A stretch of DNA of 64,000 nucleotides, taken from NCBI RefSeq assembly GCF_030818255.1, contig NZ_JAUTAG010000001.1, positions 1,860,001 to 1,924,000 of the forward strand. Direction: 5' to 3'. Source of the stretch: Microbacterium sp. SORGH_AS_0969. Its GTDB lineage: Bacteria; Actinomycetota; Actinomycetes; Actinomycetales; Microbacteriaceae. The notes beneath the pieces were generated by a model. The model had not been told where the DNA came from. It saw only the letters and a program-made list of their open reading frames with translations, and did no database searches. The position numbers and the translations under genes are program-made. This document shows, piece after piece, positions 17,007 through 24,818 of the stretch (positions are counted from its first letter, which is position 1; every line of letters starts with the position of its first letter).

Positions 17007-17660
17007 ATGGGTGCCGGGGATCATGTGCGGGTGGCGATCGTCGATGATCACGAGTTGGTCGCTCTCGCGGTGGAGAACCTCCTTTCGGATGCCGTGGGCC
17101 TGACGTTCGCCCGCCACACCGACACCGCGGGAGCAATGGTGTCGAGAGCGCGGGACGCGGATCTCGTCCTCCTCGACCTGAGCCTGCGCGACGGCTCGAC
17201 GCCGCGCGACAACGCGGCTGCCCTGCAGAAGTGGGGCGCGCACGTGCTCGTCCTCACGTCCGGCGAGAATCCCTTTCTGATCCGCGAGGCGTCGCGCACC
17301 CCGGCGCTCGGCGTCGTCCGGAAGTCGGCACCCATGCGCGACCTGATCGCCGCGATCACGGCAGCCGCCGCCGGAGAACACGTTCCGAGTCTGGAATGGG
17401 CGTCTGCCCTGGATTCCGATCCGCTGATGCGGTCGGCGCCCCTGACCTCGCGGGAGCGCGAGGTCTTGTCGCTGTACGCGACGGGAATGGGTGCGCGCGA
17501 GGTCGGTGCGGCCCTGTTCGTCAGCGAGAACACCGTCAACGACCACCTTCGCCGCATTCGTTCGATCTACGCGCAGCTCGGTCGTCCGGCGACGACCAAG
17601 GTCGACCTCTACCGGCGCGGTATCGAGGACGGCTACGTTCCCCTGCCCCACCGTGGCTGA
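17007..17660 (+). CDS. NarL/LuxR-family response regulator
   Basis: A 217-residue regulator. The receiver domain has acidic Asp13/Asp14 (IVDDHE), phosphoacceptor Asp57 (LVLLDLSLRDG) and the later conserved Thr and Lys (VLTSGE, VVRKSAP). The C-terminal LuxR helix-turn-helix is LTSREREVLSLYATGMGAREVGAALFVSENTVNDHLRRI. ATG 17007 is preceded at 7 nt by a -10-like CATACT (16994-16999), suggesting a leaderless message. Its stop overlaps the next kinase gene, so the two form a cognate pair. By position they may control the exported protein and signal peptidase that follow. Confidence 0.92.
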   Translation: MGAGDHVRVAIVDDHELVALAVENLLSDAVGLTFARHTDTAGAMVSRARDADLVLLDLSLRDGSTPRDNAAALQKWGAHVLVLTSGENPFLIREASRTPALGVVRKSAPMRDLIAAITAAAAGEHVPSLEWASALDSDPLMRSAPLTSREREVLSLYATGMGAREVGAALFVSENTVNDHLRRIRSIYAQLGRPATTKVDLYRRGIEDGYVPLPHRG

Positions 17661-19863
17661 GCCGCGCCGGGGCGCCGTCCAGGGGCCGGCCGAGGCCCGC
17701 ACCGTGCGGACCCTGCTCACGGCGGTGGCCATCGCGATCGCCACCGCGACGGGCGTCGTCATCGTCCTCCTCTTCGTCGGGGCACACGGTGCGGACCGTC
17801 TGCCCCCGTGGAACCGCGCGCTGACGACGACCGCCTTCGGGGTGCTGCTGGTCGTCGGAGCGGCGGCGCCCGTGCTCGGCATCCGAGTCCTGCGCGCAGG
17901 TGCTCGCCTGGGGGTGGGGATCTATCTCGTCGCTCTCGTGGCGCTCGTGCCCCTCGCCGGACCGTGGTCGAGCGACCCGGCGATCCAGACGCTCCCCTGG
18001 GGGCTGACATCGGTGGGCGGCATCGTGCTCGCCGCGCTCGTCGCCGGTGGCGAGAGGCTCGGGTGGGCACTGCTGGTTCTCTGGATCGCCGTGATCACGG
18101 TCTGTCGATTCGGGATCGGGTCGTACACGCTCTCCCATCTCGCCAACGATTCGCAGGCCGTGCTGACGGGCGCGACCGTGTGTCTCATCGGGGCAGGTGC
18201 CCTTCGCGCGAGCCGCGCCGTCGACCGGGCGACGGCCTCGGCGGAGTCGGCCGTCGTCGTCGAGGCCGACGAGCGTGCGCGTCTGGCTGCCCGCGCGCGT
18301 GCCGCGGCGTTCGTGCACGACGAGGTTCTCGCGGCGCTGCGGGGCATCGTCGATCAGGTGCCCGGTGCGGGCGATGCGCTGCGCCGTCAGGCCCGACGGG
18401 CCCTCCGCACGGTGGACGACGGCGTCGGACACGGCGACGCGATCGCCCGGCTGGCGGATCTCGCGGCCGGAACCGGGTTCGTCGTCGAGATGGAGCGACA
18501 CCCGGATGCCGTTCTCCCCCCGGAACCGGTCCTCGCGGCGGTTCGCACGGCCACGGCGCAAGCGATCCAGAACAGCGTGCGGCACGCCGGCGACGGCGTC
18601 CCTCGTCGCCTGCGTATCACCGCGCTGCCCGACGCCCTCCGCGTCGACGTCTCCGACGAAGGGCAGGGCTTCGACCCTGCCCGGGTGCGCTCCGATCGGC
18701 TCGGTCTGCGCGGCAGCATCCTCCGGGTGATGCGGGCTGTCGACGGGGGAGACGCGCGGGTGCACAGCGACCCCGGAAAGGGGACGCGTGTCGAGATCGA
18801 ATGGCGGGCGTCCGAGACCTCTGGACGCGGACCGGATGCCACCGACGAGCGACGACGGCTTCGTGTCGGTCTGGGCTCGGTCACCGCCGTGTTCGTCGTC
18901 ACTCAGGGTGCGGTCGCGATCGCGGCCGCCTTCACGACCGGCGACGGGACTGCCCTCCTCACGCTGTTCGGCATCCTCGCGGTCGCCGAGATCCTGCGTC
19001 GGGCACGCGGATCGGAGCTGTCTCTCCGCCGAGCGTGCGTGGCATCCGCTCTTCTTCTGACCGTCGTTGCGGTGGCGCTCGTCACGACCCCTGCGCCCCT
19101 CACCTACGGAACCGGATGGTTCGCCCCTGCGGCGGGGTTCGTTCTCGTCGCGATCGCCCTCCAGGGCCGAACGGGGGTCGCCAGTGGCGCGGGCGTCGCG
19201 CTGTTGCTGCTCGTCGTCGCTGAGGGAGTGCGATCCGGGGCCGAGGTCCTGCAGGTGTCGATCATCGTGGGCCGCGCGGCGTTGATCGTGGGCCTCGGAC
19301 TGCTTCTGGTCGTGCTGCTTATGCGCTTGCAGCGCCGGATCGCCGAGCAGTCGGCGAGGGCGATCGACGCCGCGCGCCGCTCAGCGTGGGATGCCGCGAC
19401 ACGCGAGGAGCTCGAGGAGCATCTCGCCGACGGCGACCGGCTGGCTCGGCCGCTGCTCGAGCGGGCGGCTCGCGGCGCGGGGGAGGATGCCGCCGGTCGC
19501 GCTCGCGCGCGAGCGATCGAGGGACATCTGCGTGACCGTTATCGCGCGGGGCGCCTGCTGCACGGCGACGTCGCCGACAGGGCCGCGGCGGCGCGCGAAC
19601 GCGGTGTCGACGTCGTCCTGCTCGATGACGGGGGCCCGCATGTCGACGCCGCCGCTCTCGCCGCCCTGGCGCCCTGGCTCTCCGCTCTCATCGCCGCCGC
19701 CCGAGAACGCGTCGTCGGCCGTCTTCTCCCGGACGGCTCATCCGTGCTCGCGCGCACGGTCGTCGATGGCTCGATCCACGAGTTCCCGCGGAAACCACCG
19801 GAATCGGTGGCTGAAACGCCGAGGGGAGAAGCGGACGTTTCCGTAGCGTCACCCCTGTCGTGA
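17653..19863 (+). CDS. Double-module membrane histidine kinase
   Basis: An unusually long NarL-type sensor kinase of 736 residues. Module 1 has about five membrane segments (residues 19-185), a phosphoacceptor helix with AAFVHDEVLAALRG (His222), and a HATPase domain with N box AIQNSVRHA (Asn307) and G box VSDEGQGFD. Module 2 follows directly: a second membrane block (about 408-557) and a cytoplasmic tail of about 180 residues (LQRRIAEQSARAIDAARRSAWDAATREELEEHL onward in part) that lacks an obvious His-Asp pair or ATP-binding boxes. GTG 17653 overlaps the regulator stop by 8 nt; a later GTG near 17706 is possible. It ends 26 nt before the exported-protein gene. Confidence 0.82.
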   Translation: MAEPRRGAVQGPAEARTVRTLLTAVAIAIATATGVVIVLLFVGAHGADRLPPWNRALTTTAFGVLLVVGAAAPVLGIRVLRAGARLGVGIYLVALVALVPLAGPWSSDPAIQTLPWGLTSVGGIVLAALVAGGERLGWALLVLWIAVITVCRFGIGSYTLSHLANDSQAVLTGATVCLIGAGALRASRAVDRATASAESAVVVEADERARLAARARAAAFVHDEVLAALRGIVDQVPGAGDALRRQARRALRTVDDGVGHGDAIARLADLAAGTGFVVEMERHPDAVLPPEPVLAAVRTATAQAIQNSVRHAGDGVPRRLRITALPDALRVDVSDEGQGFDPARVRSDRLGLRGSILRVMRAVDGGDARVHSDPGKGTRVEIEWRASETSGRGPDATDERRRLRVGLGSVTAVFVVTQGAVAIAAAFTTGDGTALLTLFGILAVAEILRRARGSELSLRRACVASALLLTVVAVALVTTPAPLTYGTGWFAPAAGFVLVAIALQGRTGVASGAGVALLLLVVAEGVRSGAEVLQVSIIVGRAALIVGLGLLLVVLLMRLQRRIAEQSARAIDAARRSAWDAATREELEEHLADGDRLARPLLERAARGAGEDAAGRARARAIEGHLRDRYRAGRLLHGDVADRAAAARERGVDVVLLDDGGPHVDAAALAALAPWLSALIAAARERVVGRLLPDGSSVLARTVVDGSIHEFPRKPPESVAETPRGEADVSVASPLS

Positions 19864-19889
19864 TTTCCGATGCTGGGGAGGCAATCGTC

Positions 19890-20453
19890 ATGAACAAGCT
19901 TGCAAAAGGCTCGATTGCGGCGGCGGCGGCCGTCGTTCTGCTCGGCGGCGGGATGGGCTCGATGGCGTACTGGAACGCGAGCGTCTGGCTTCCGGGGGCG
20001 AACTTCAGTACGGGGGAAGTGTCGATGTCGGCGGCCCCTAATGACTACACGTACTACGTCAACGGCGACCGGGTGACCTCGGAAGAGCTGGCGGCCACCG
20101 CCCTGGTGCCGGGGGATGTCGTGGACCTCGATGTGGAGGTCACCGTTCGCGCGATCGGCGCCCCCGCGGTCTTGACGCTGCCGACGCCGGAGTTCTCGGG
20201 GAACGCAGGGCTCGCGAGCACATTCGACTACACCCCGCAGATCCGCAATGACGAACCCGACCTGGAGATCCGTAACACGGTGGTCGGCAACAAGTTCAAC
20301 GTGTCCGGCGAGGGGCAGTTCATCTTCCGTCGGACTTTCACGTGGGCGAGTTGGAAGGATACTCAGATGCTCGCGAACGTCCAGTCGGAGCTCCTCATGA
20401 GCAACCTCGTGCTCGACCAGGTGACCGAGCCGCTCGAAGAAGACAACTCTTGA
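19890..20453 (+). CDS. SipW-dependent (alternate-type signal peptide) exported protein
   Basis: A 187-residue surface or secreted protein. Its N terminus (MNKLAKGSIAAAAAVVLLGG, then GSMAYWNAS) is the alternate signal peptide seen in TasA/CalY-like and actinobacterial SipW-linked proteins: a hydrophobic run ending in an aromatic A-Y-W cleavage region. The mature part is a probable beta-sandwich with VPGDVVDLDVEVTVRAIGAPAVLT, as in TasA-like domains. It could form fibres or a surface layer, but that is inference. ATG 19890 has GGGGAGG 8 nt upstream. The signal peptidase gene lies 85 nt downstream and the two-component pair directly upstream. Confidence 0.82.
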   Translation: MNKLAKGSIAAAAAVVLLGGGMGSMAYWNASVWLPGANFSTGEVSMSAAPNDYTYYVNGDRVTSEELAATALVPGDVVDLDVEVTVRAIGAPAVLTLPTPEFSGNAGLASTFDYTPQIRNDEPDLEIRNTVVGNKFNVSGEGQFIFRRTFTWASWKDTQMLANVQSELLMSNLVLDQVTEPLEEDNS

Positions 20454-20538
20454 GGCGGAGGGGCGTGGACGGCGTCCACGCCCCTGCCGTTCCCCTGCCC
20501 CGCCGCAGAGACTCCCGCGGGCGTGAAGAGGTGCCGAC

Positions 20539-21207
20539 ATGACCGACATCCGTGATCCGGATGCTGCTCCAGAGGTCGCGGAGTCGGCGGGAGGACCCCG
20601 ACGATCCTCCTCGGCCCGCGCGGTGTGGCGGGCAGTGTTTCGGGGGGCGGGGTGGGGGTGCTCTGCGCTCGTCGCGCTGACCGTCCTGGTCATCTTCGTC
20701 GTTCCCGGCGTGACGGGCGCACAGCGCTACTCCATCGTGGGGTCGTCGATGGAGCCGACCCTGCCGCTCGGTGCACTCGTCGTGGTGCGGCCGACCGACG
20801 CGGTCGACATCGAGGTCGGCGAGATCATCACCTTCCAGCTCCGCTCCGGCGAGCCGACGGTCGCGACGCACCGCGTGGTGGGGGTGGCGCTCGGTGGCGA
20901 TGGAGCCCGCATGCTGCGGACCAAGGGCGACAACAACGACGCCGCCGACGCCGACCCGGTCCGGCCCGAACAGGTGCGCGGAGTCGTGATGTACTCGCTC
21001 CCCCTGCTCGGATACATCAACGCGGTCATCACCCCGCAGATGCAGGCGTGGATGCTCCCCATCGTCGTGATCGGCCTCTTCTGCTACGCCGGCTGGATGT
21101 TCATCGGGGCGTGGCGCGATCGCCGCAAACGGGGCGGCTCGATGTCGGACGACTCCCGGCGCTCGGCCCCGGGGCCGCGGCATCCGGACCCCGGCGCACT
21201 AGGCTGA
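20539..21207 (+). CDS. sipW: Signal peptidase I, SipW/ER type (Ser-His)
   Basis: A 222-residue membrane protease with one N-terminal membrane segment (about 41-57) and another near 167-186. The nucleophile is Ser70 in IVGSSMEPTL. The general base position is His111 in VATHRVVGV rather than lysine, and the acidic motif is TKGDNND at 128-134. This Ser-His arrangement marks the ER/SipW subgroup, which processes TasA-like cargo. The likely substrate is encoded just upstream. ATG 20539 has GAAGAGG nearby. The C-terminal tail is basic and cytoplasmic. Confidence 0.9.
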   Translation: MTDIRDPDAAPEVAESAGGPRRSSSARAVWRAVFRGAGWGCSALVALTVLVIFVVPGVTGAQRYSIVGSSMEPTLPLGALVVVRPTDAVDIEVGEIITFQLRSGEPTVATHRVVGVALGGDGARMLRTKGDNNDAADADPVRPEQVRGVVMYSLPLLGYINAVITPQMQAWMLPIVVIGLFCYAGWMFIGAWRDRRKRGGSMSDDSRRSAPGPRHPDPGALG

Positions 21208-21211
21208 GTCG

Positions 21212-22174
21212 GTGCTGCCCGACACAGATCACACCCCCGCCCGCCGTACCTACAGCTACCTCGGCCCCGCCGGTACCTTCACCGAGGCCGCGCTCGCTCA
21301 GGTGCCCGAGGCGCGCGACCAGATCTGGCGGCCCGTCCGCAACGTCGGTGAGGCGCTCGCGGATGTCGTCGAGGGGCGATCGGATGCCGCGATGATCGCG
21401 ATCGAGAACTCGGTCGACGGCGGCGTCTCCACCGCGCAGGACGCGCTGGCCACGGTGCCGGGCCTGCGCATCGTCGGCGAGTACCTCGTGCCGGTGAATT
21501 TCGTGCTGGTGGCGCGCCCCGGCGCGACCCTGTCCGACGTCTCGCTGGTGGCCGCGCACCCCGTCGCGTACGGCCAGTGCCTCAAATGGCTGAGCGAGCA
21601 TGTGCCCGCCCACGCGCACCTGCCCGCCGAGAGCAACGTCGCGAGCGCCCTCGGTGTTCTCGACGGCACGAGCGCCGCGGATGCCGCGATCGCCGCGCCC
21701 GGCATCGTCGCCCACCACGATCTCACCGTGCTGGCCGAGAACATCGGCGACAACCCCAACGCGGTCACGCGCTTCGTGCTCGTCAGCCGCACGGTGGCTC
21801 CGGCCCCGCCGACGGGCGCCGACAAGACCTCGCTCATCGTCGAGCTGCCCGAAGATCACCCGGGTGCCCTGCTCGAACTGCTCGAGCAGTTCGCCACCCG
21901 GGGCATCAACCTGAGCCTTCTGGCATCCCGCCCCATCGGCGACGCCCTCGGTCGTTACCGCTTCGTCATCGACGCCGACGGGCACGTGCAGGACGAGCGC
22001 ATGGCCGATGCCCTGCTGGGCCTTCGCCGTTTCAGCCCGAAGGTGATCTTCCTCGGGTCGTACGCGCGCGCCGACCGCGCGATCGTCCGCTACCCGCAGC
22101 GGTACAGCGACGACGTCTTCGTCGAGGCCCGCGACTGGCTGCGTGGCCTTCTGAGCGGCGAGCCCGAGGCCTGA
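21212..22174 (+). CDS. pheA: Prephenate dehydratase
   Basis: A 320-residue enzyme that converts prephenate to phenylpyruvate in phenylalanine synthesis. The catalytic domain opens with SYLGPAGTFTEAAL; the essential Thr-Arg-Phe is in NAVTRFVLVS, and the conserved IAIENSVDGGV is present. A C-terminal ACT domain with ELPEDHPGALLELL gives phenylalanine feedback control. The GTG at 21212 lies 4 nt after the signal-peptidase stop, but a TAGGCT box (21200-21205) 6 nt upstream suggests its own leaderless promoter. It is functionally unrelated to the SipW pair. Confidence 0.95.
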   Translation: MLPDTDHTPARRTYSYLGPAGTFTEAALAQVPEARDQIWRPVRNVGEALADVVEGRSDAAMIAIENSVDGGVSTAQDALATVPGLRIVGEYLVPVNFVLVARPGATLSDVSLVAAHPVAYGQCLKWLSEHVPAHAHLPAESNVASALGVLDGTSAADAAIAAPGIVAHHDLTVLAENIGDNPNAVTRFVLVSRTVAPAPPTGADKTSLIVELPEDHPGALLELLEQFATRGINLSLLASRPIGDALGRYRFVIDADGHVQDERMADALLGLRRFSPKVIFLGSYARADRAIVRYPQRYSDDVFVEARDWLRGLLSGEPEA

Positions 22175-22733
22175 CGACCCTCCCGAGCCCCGCCCCGCCG
22201 TGCCGTCCGGCGGAGTCCCTGTCGGACGCGCCGGTTCGGGATGCCGTGGCCTCGGCGTGTCGAAGGCGATCTCCGCCTGGCGGTACAGGCCGCAGGCCAT
22301 CGCCCGCCGGCGGCCGTCTCCACGCCCGGCCGTGCGCGTGACGGTTCGGCGGGCCCCCTCGAGCCCGGCCGTGCCGTCCGGCGGAGTTCGTGCCGGACGC
22401 GCCGGTTCGGCGGGCCCCCTCGAGCCCGGCCGTGCCGTCCGGCGGAGTTCGTGCCGGACGCGCCGGTTCGGGATGCCGTGGCCCCGGCGTGTCGGAGACG
22501 AACTCCGCCTGGCGGTACAGGCCGCAGGCCATCGCCCGCCGGCGGCCGTCTCCACGCCCGGCCGTGCGCGTGACGGTTCGGCGGGCCCCCTCGAGCCCGG
22601 CCGTGCCATCCGGCGGAGTTCGTGCCGGACGCGCCGGTTCGGGATGCCGTGCCTCGGCGTGTCGGCGGCGATCTCCGCGCGACGGCACAGCCCACAGCCC
22701 GCCGACCCGGCCCCGGCGCCCAGCCGCGAGCCG
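22175..22733. repeat. Complex tandem palindromic repeat array after pheA
   Basis: This convergent gap has no gene. A unit starting CCGTGCCGTCCGGCGGAG begins at 22198, 22369, 22430 and 22601, giving steps of 171, 61 and 171 bp. The 61-bp step is a truncated copy of the 171-bp unit. In the copy starting 22430, GGCGGAGTTCGT (22441-22452) pairs perfectly with ACGAACTCCGCC (22498-22509). The core GCGGAGTTCGTGCC is shared with the array at 14736-15120, so both arrays belong to one repeat family. Confidence 0.82.
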
Positions 22734-23771
22734 TCAGGCCGCGACGGCCGCCGGCGCCGCGATGAGCTCGAGCGTCTGTGCTCGCCCCTCGGACCCTTCG
22801 CCCTCGTACGCGCCCGCGACAGGCGACACCATGATCTCGTCGACCCCGTGCTGCGCGGCGAACGCGGCCAGCTGCCCCTGCACGTCGGATCCCGTTCCCA
22901 CGAACCACTTCTGCCGCGTCGAGGCCATGAGCGACTGAGCCATCGCGTCGAACGGATCGGCCTTCGCCTGCTCGACCGTCTCGAGGGGCGTGAGCGGACG
23001 GTTCGTGCGCAGACGCGCCATCATCCGCAGCTGCGGCAGGGCACGCTCCTCGGCCTCCTCCGCGGTGGGGGCGGCGACGACATTGGCGGTGACGAACGTG
23101 CGCGGGCCCTCGCCCGATTCGTTCGGGACGAACTGGTCCCGGTACAGCCGGAGCGCGTGCTCCAGCCCTTCGCCGGCGAAGTGGTTCGCGAACACGTACG
23201 GCAGACCGAACGAAGCCGCGAGCTGCGCGGAGTAGTCGCTCGAGCCGAGGAGCCAGACCTGCGGCACCCCGGATGCCGAGGGCGTGGCCTTGACCTGATA
23301 CTCGGTGCCCGAGGTGAACCGGACCGTGGCACCCTCGGGGGAGGTGAGCGCCATGATGTCGGTCACGTGGTCGGGGAAGCGCGAGACGTCGCTCGTGGTG
23401 CCGGAGCGATTCAGCAGCTGCGTGATGACCGGGTCACTGCCGGGCGCGCGGCCGATACCGAGGTCGATGCGGCCGGGGGCGATCGCCTCGAGTGCGGCGA
23501 ACTGCTCGGCCACGATGAGCGGCGAGTGGTTCGGCAGCATCACACCGCCCGACCCCACGCGGATGCGCGAGGTGCGAGCGGCGGCGGCGGCGATCAGGAC
23601 GGGGGGAGTCGTCGACGCGACAGCGGGCATGTTGTGATGCTCGGCGAACCAGTACCGGCGATACCCGAGGCGGTCCGCGCGCTCCACCAGGTCGAGGGCC
23701 GCGGCCACGGCTTGAGCGCTGGTCTGTCCCGTACGAACCGGGACGAGGTCGAGAACAGAGAGGGAGGGCAT
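22734..23771 (-). CDS. LLM-class flavin-dependent oxidoreductase
   Basis: A 345-residue luciferase-like monooxygenase of the MsnO8/alkanal-monooxygenase-like group, with a TIM-barrel fold using FMNH2 or F420. Characteristic segments are SVLDLVPVRTGQTS at the N terminus, YWFAEHHNMPAVASTTPPVLI and RVGSGGVMLPNHSPLIVAEQF. These members are broadly annotated and their substrate is usually unknown. ATG 23771 is preferred over the adjacent GTG 23774. It is monocistronic, with a repeat array at its 3' end. Confidence 0.9.
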   Translation of the reverse strand: MPSLSVLDLVPVRTGQTSAQAVAAALDLVERADRLGYRRYWFAEHHNMPAVASTTPPVLIAAAAARTSRIRVGSGGVMLPNHSPLIVAEQFAALEAIAPGRIDLGIGRAPGSDPVITQLLNRSGTTSDVSRFPDHVTDIMALTSPEGATVRFTSGTEYQVKATPSASGVPQVWLLGSSDYSAQLAASFGLPYVFANHFAGEGLEHALRLYRDQFVPNESGEGPRTFVTANVVAAPTAEEAEERALPQLRMMARLRTNRPLTPLETVEQAKADPFDAMAQSLMASTRQKWFVGTGSDVQGQLAAFAAQHGVDEIMVSPVAGAYEGEGSEGRAQTLELIAAPAAVAA

Positions 23772-23870
23772 CACCCCGGTGTCAACCTCGCGGCCACGTC
23801 GTGTATTCCGTCAGAGCGGTCACGGCAACCCCCCTCGCGGCTTCGGGTCGAGCCCCCTAGCCTCCCGGGC

Positions 23871-24176
23871 ATGAACGACGACCAGGCCGGTGACATGCAG
23901 CCCGACGCGCAGACGATGGTGCGGACGCAGATCGCTATCGACGAGGCATCCTTCTTCCTCGCGCAGGGGCAGGACCCCGTCGCACTGGGGGCGCGGATCG
24001 AGGATGCCGTCCACGCGGGCGGCGGTTTCGTGTCGTTCGTCGTCGTCGGCAATCGCGAGGTGAGCGCCCTCTTCACCCCGCACTCGCGAGCGATCCTCTC
24101 GGTCGAGACCGTGCCGTACGACGCGCGCGACACGGGGGACTCCGACGTCCCGTACGGCGGGTTCTTCGACGACTGA
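23871..24176 (+). CDS. Small hypothetical protein
   Basis: A 101-residue soluble, acidic protein with no membrane segment or signal. It has an amphipathic helix-like part (TMVRTQIAIDEASFFLAQG) and a strand-rich part (FVSFVVVGNREVSALFTPHSRAILSVETV). I do not recognise the family. Start ATG 23871 is supported by TAGCCT (23858-23863) 7 nt upstream, a leaderless arrangement repeated across the window. It is a single gene between the LLM oxidoreductase promoter and the Asp23 gene. Confidence 0.7.
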   Translation: MNDDQAGDMQPDAQTMVRTQIAIDEASFFLAQGQDPVALGARIEDAVHAGGGFVSFVVVGNREVSALFTPHSRAILSVETVPYDARDTGDSDVPYGGFFDD

Positions 24177-24297
24177 GCCGGCGGCACCCATCCTCAGCTT
24201 TCTCTCAGAAAATCGCCGTGACGAATCCGCTTCCCGCCCCGTCTTACCTATGACATCGCGGGACACACGGTCCCGGAGACGACGGAAGGAAAGTGAC

Positions 24298-24720
24298 ATG
24301 GCCACCCCCACGAACACCACCCCCACCACCGCCACGAAGGACGGCGGCTCGACCGTCATCGTCGACGCCGTCGTCGCCAAGGTCGCCGGCATCGCCGCAG
24401 CCGAGGTCCCCGGGGTCCACGCCCTCGGCGGGGGAGCTGCGCGCGTGATCGGCAACATCCGCCAGGCCGTCGGTGCGAAGGACTACGCGCAGGGCGTGAG
24501 CGTCGAGGTGGGCGAGACCGAGGTCGCCGCCGACATCGCGATCCAGGTCGACTACCCCGAGCAGCTGCAGCGCGTGGCCTCGAACGTCCGCGCGGCCGTG
24601 CACCAGGCCATCACCGAGCTCGTCGGCATGAAGGTCGCCGAGATCAACGTGACCGTGGTCGACGTCTACATCCCGGGCGAAGACGACGAGGACGACGCCG
24701 AAGAGGCCCGCGTCAACTGA
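24298..24720 (+). CDS. Asp23/Gls24 family envelope stress protein
   Basis: A 140-residue Asp23/Gls24 domain protein. After a Thr-rich N terminus the domain runs from about residue 18 (GSTVIVDAVVAKVAGIAAAEVPGV in part) through VSVEVGETEVAADIAIQVDYPEQL to VTVVDVYIPG, ending in an acidic tail. Members form membrane-associated assemblies tied to envelope stress and alkaline tolerance. ATG 24298 follows GGAAGGA. No partner such as AmaP adjoins it. A strong terminator lies directly downstream. Confidence 0.92.
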   Translation: MATPTNTTPTTATKDGGSTVIVDAVVAKVAGIAAAEVPGVHALGGGAARVIGNIRQAVGAKDYAQGVSVEVGETEVAADIAIQVDYPEQLQRVASNVRAAVHQAITELVGMKVAEINVTVVDVYIPGEDDEDDAEEARVN

Positions 24721-24733
24721 CATCCATCGTGAG

Positions 24734-24763
24734 AAGGGGCGTCACCGAGAGGTGGCGCCCCTT
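24734..24763. terminator. Intrinsic terminator after the Asp23 gene
   Basis: AAGGGGCGTCAC pairs with GTGGCGCCCCTT (one mismatch) around a 5-7 nt loop, followed by T residues. It serves the + strand Asp23 gene and possibly the convergent photolyase gene. Confidence 0.8.
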
Positions 24764-24818
24764 TCGCGTGCCCGGATGCCGGGAGGTCGGCGCAGCGACA
24801 CGGCGACGAAGGTCGGGC

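Noticed and set aside
22198..22730. Repeat array considered as CRISPR
   Set aside because: The step sizes of 171/61/171 bp and near-identical whole units show tandem duplication, not spacer acquisition.
22200..24176. Very long + strand open frame over the repeat array and the LLM gene
   Set aside because: It runs antisense to a clear LLM oxidoreductase, and its first part translates tandem repeats into repeated low-complexity peptides. Only its last 101 codons (from 23871) are supported as a gene.
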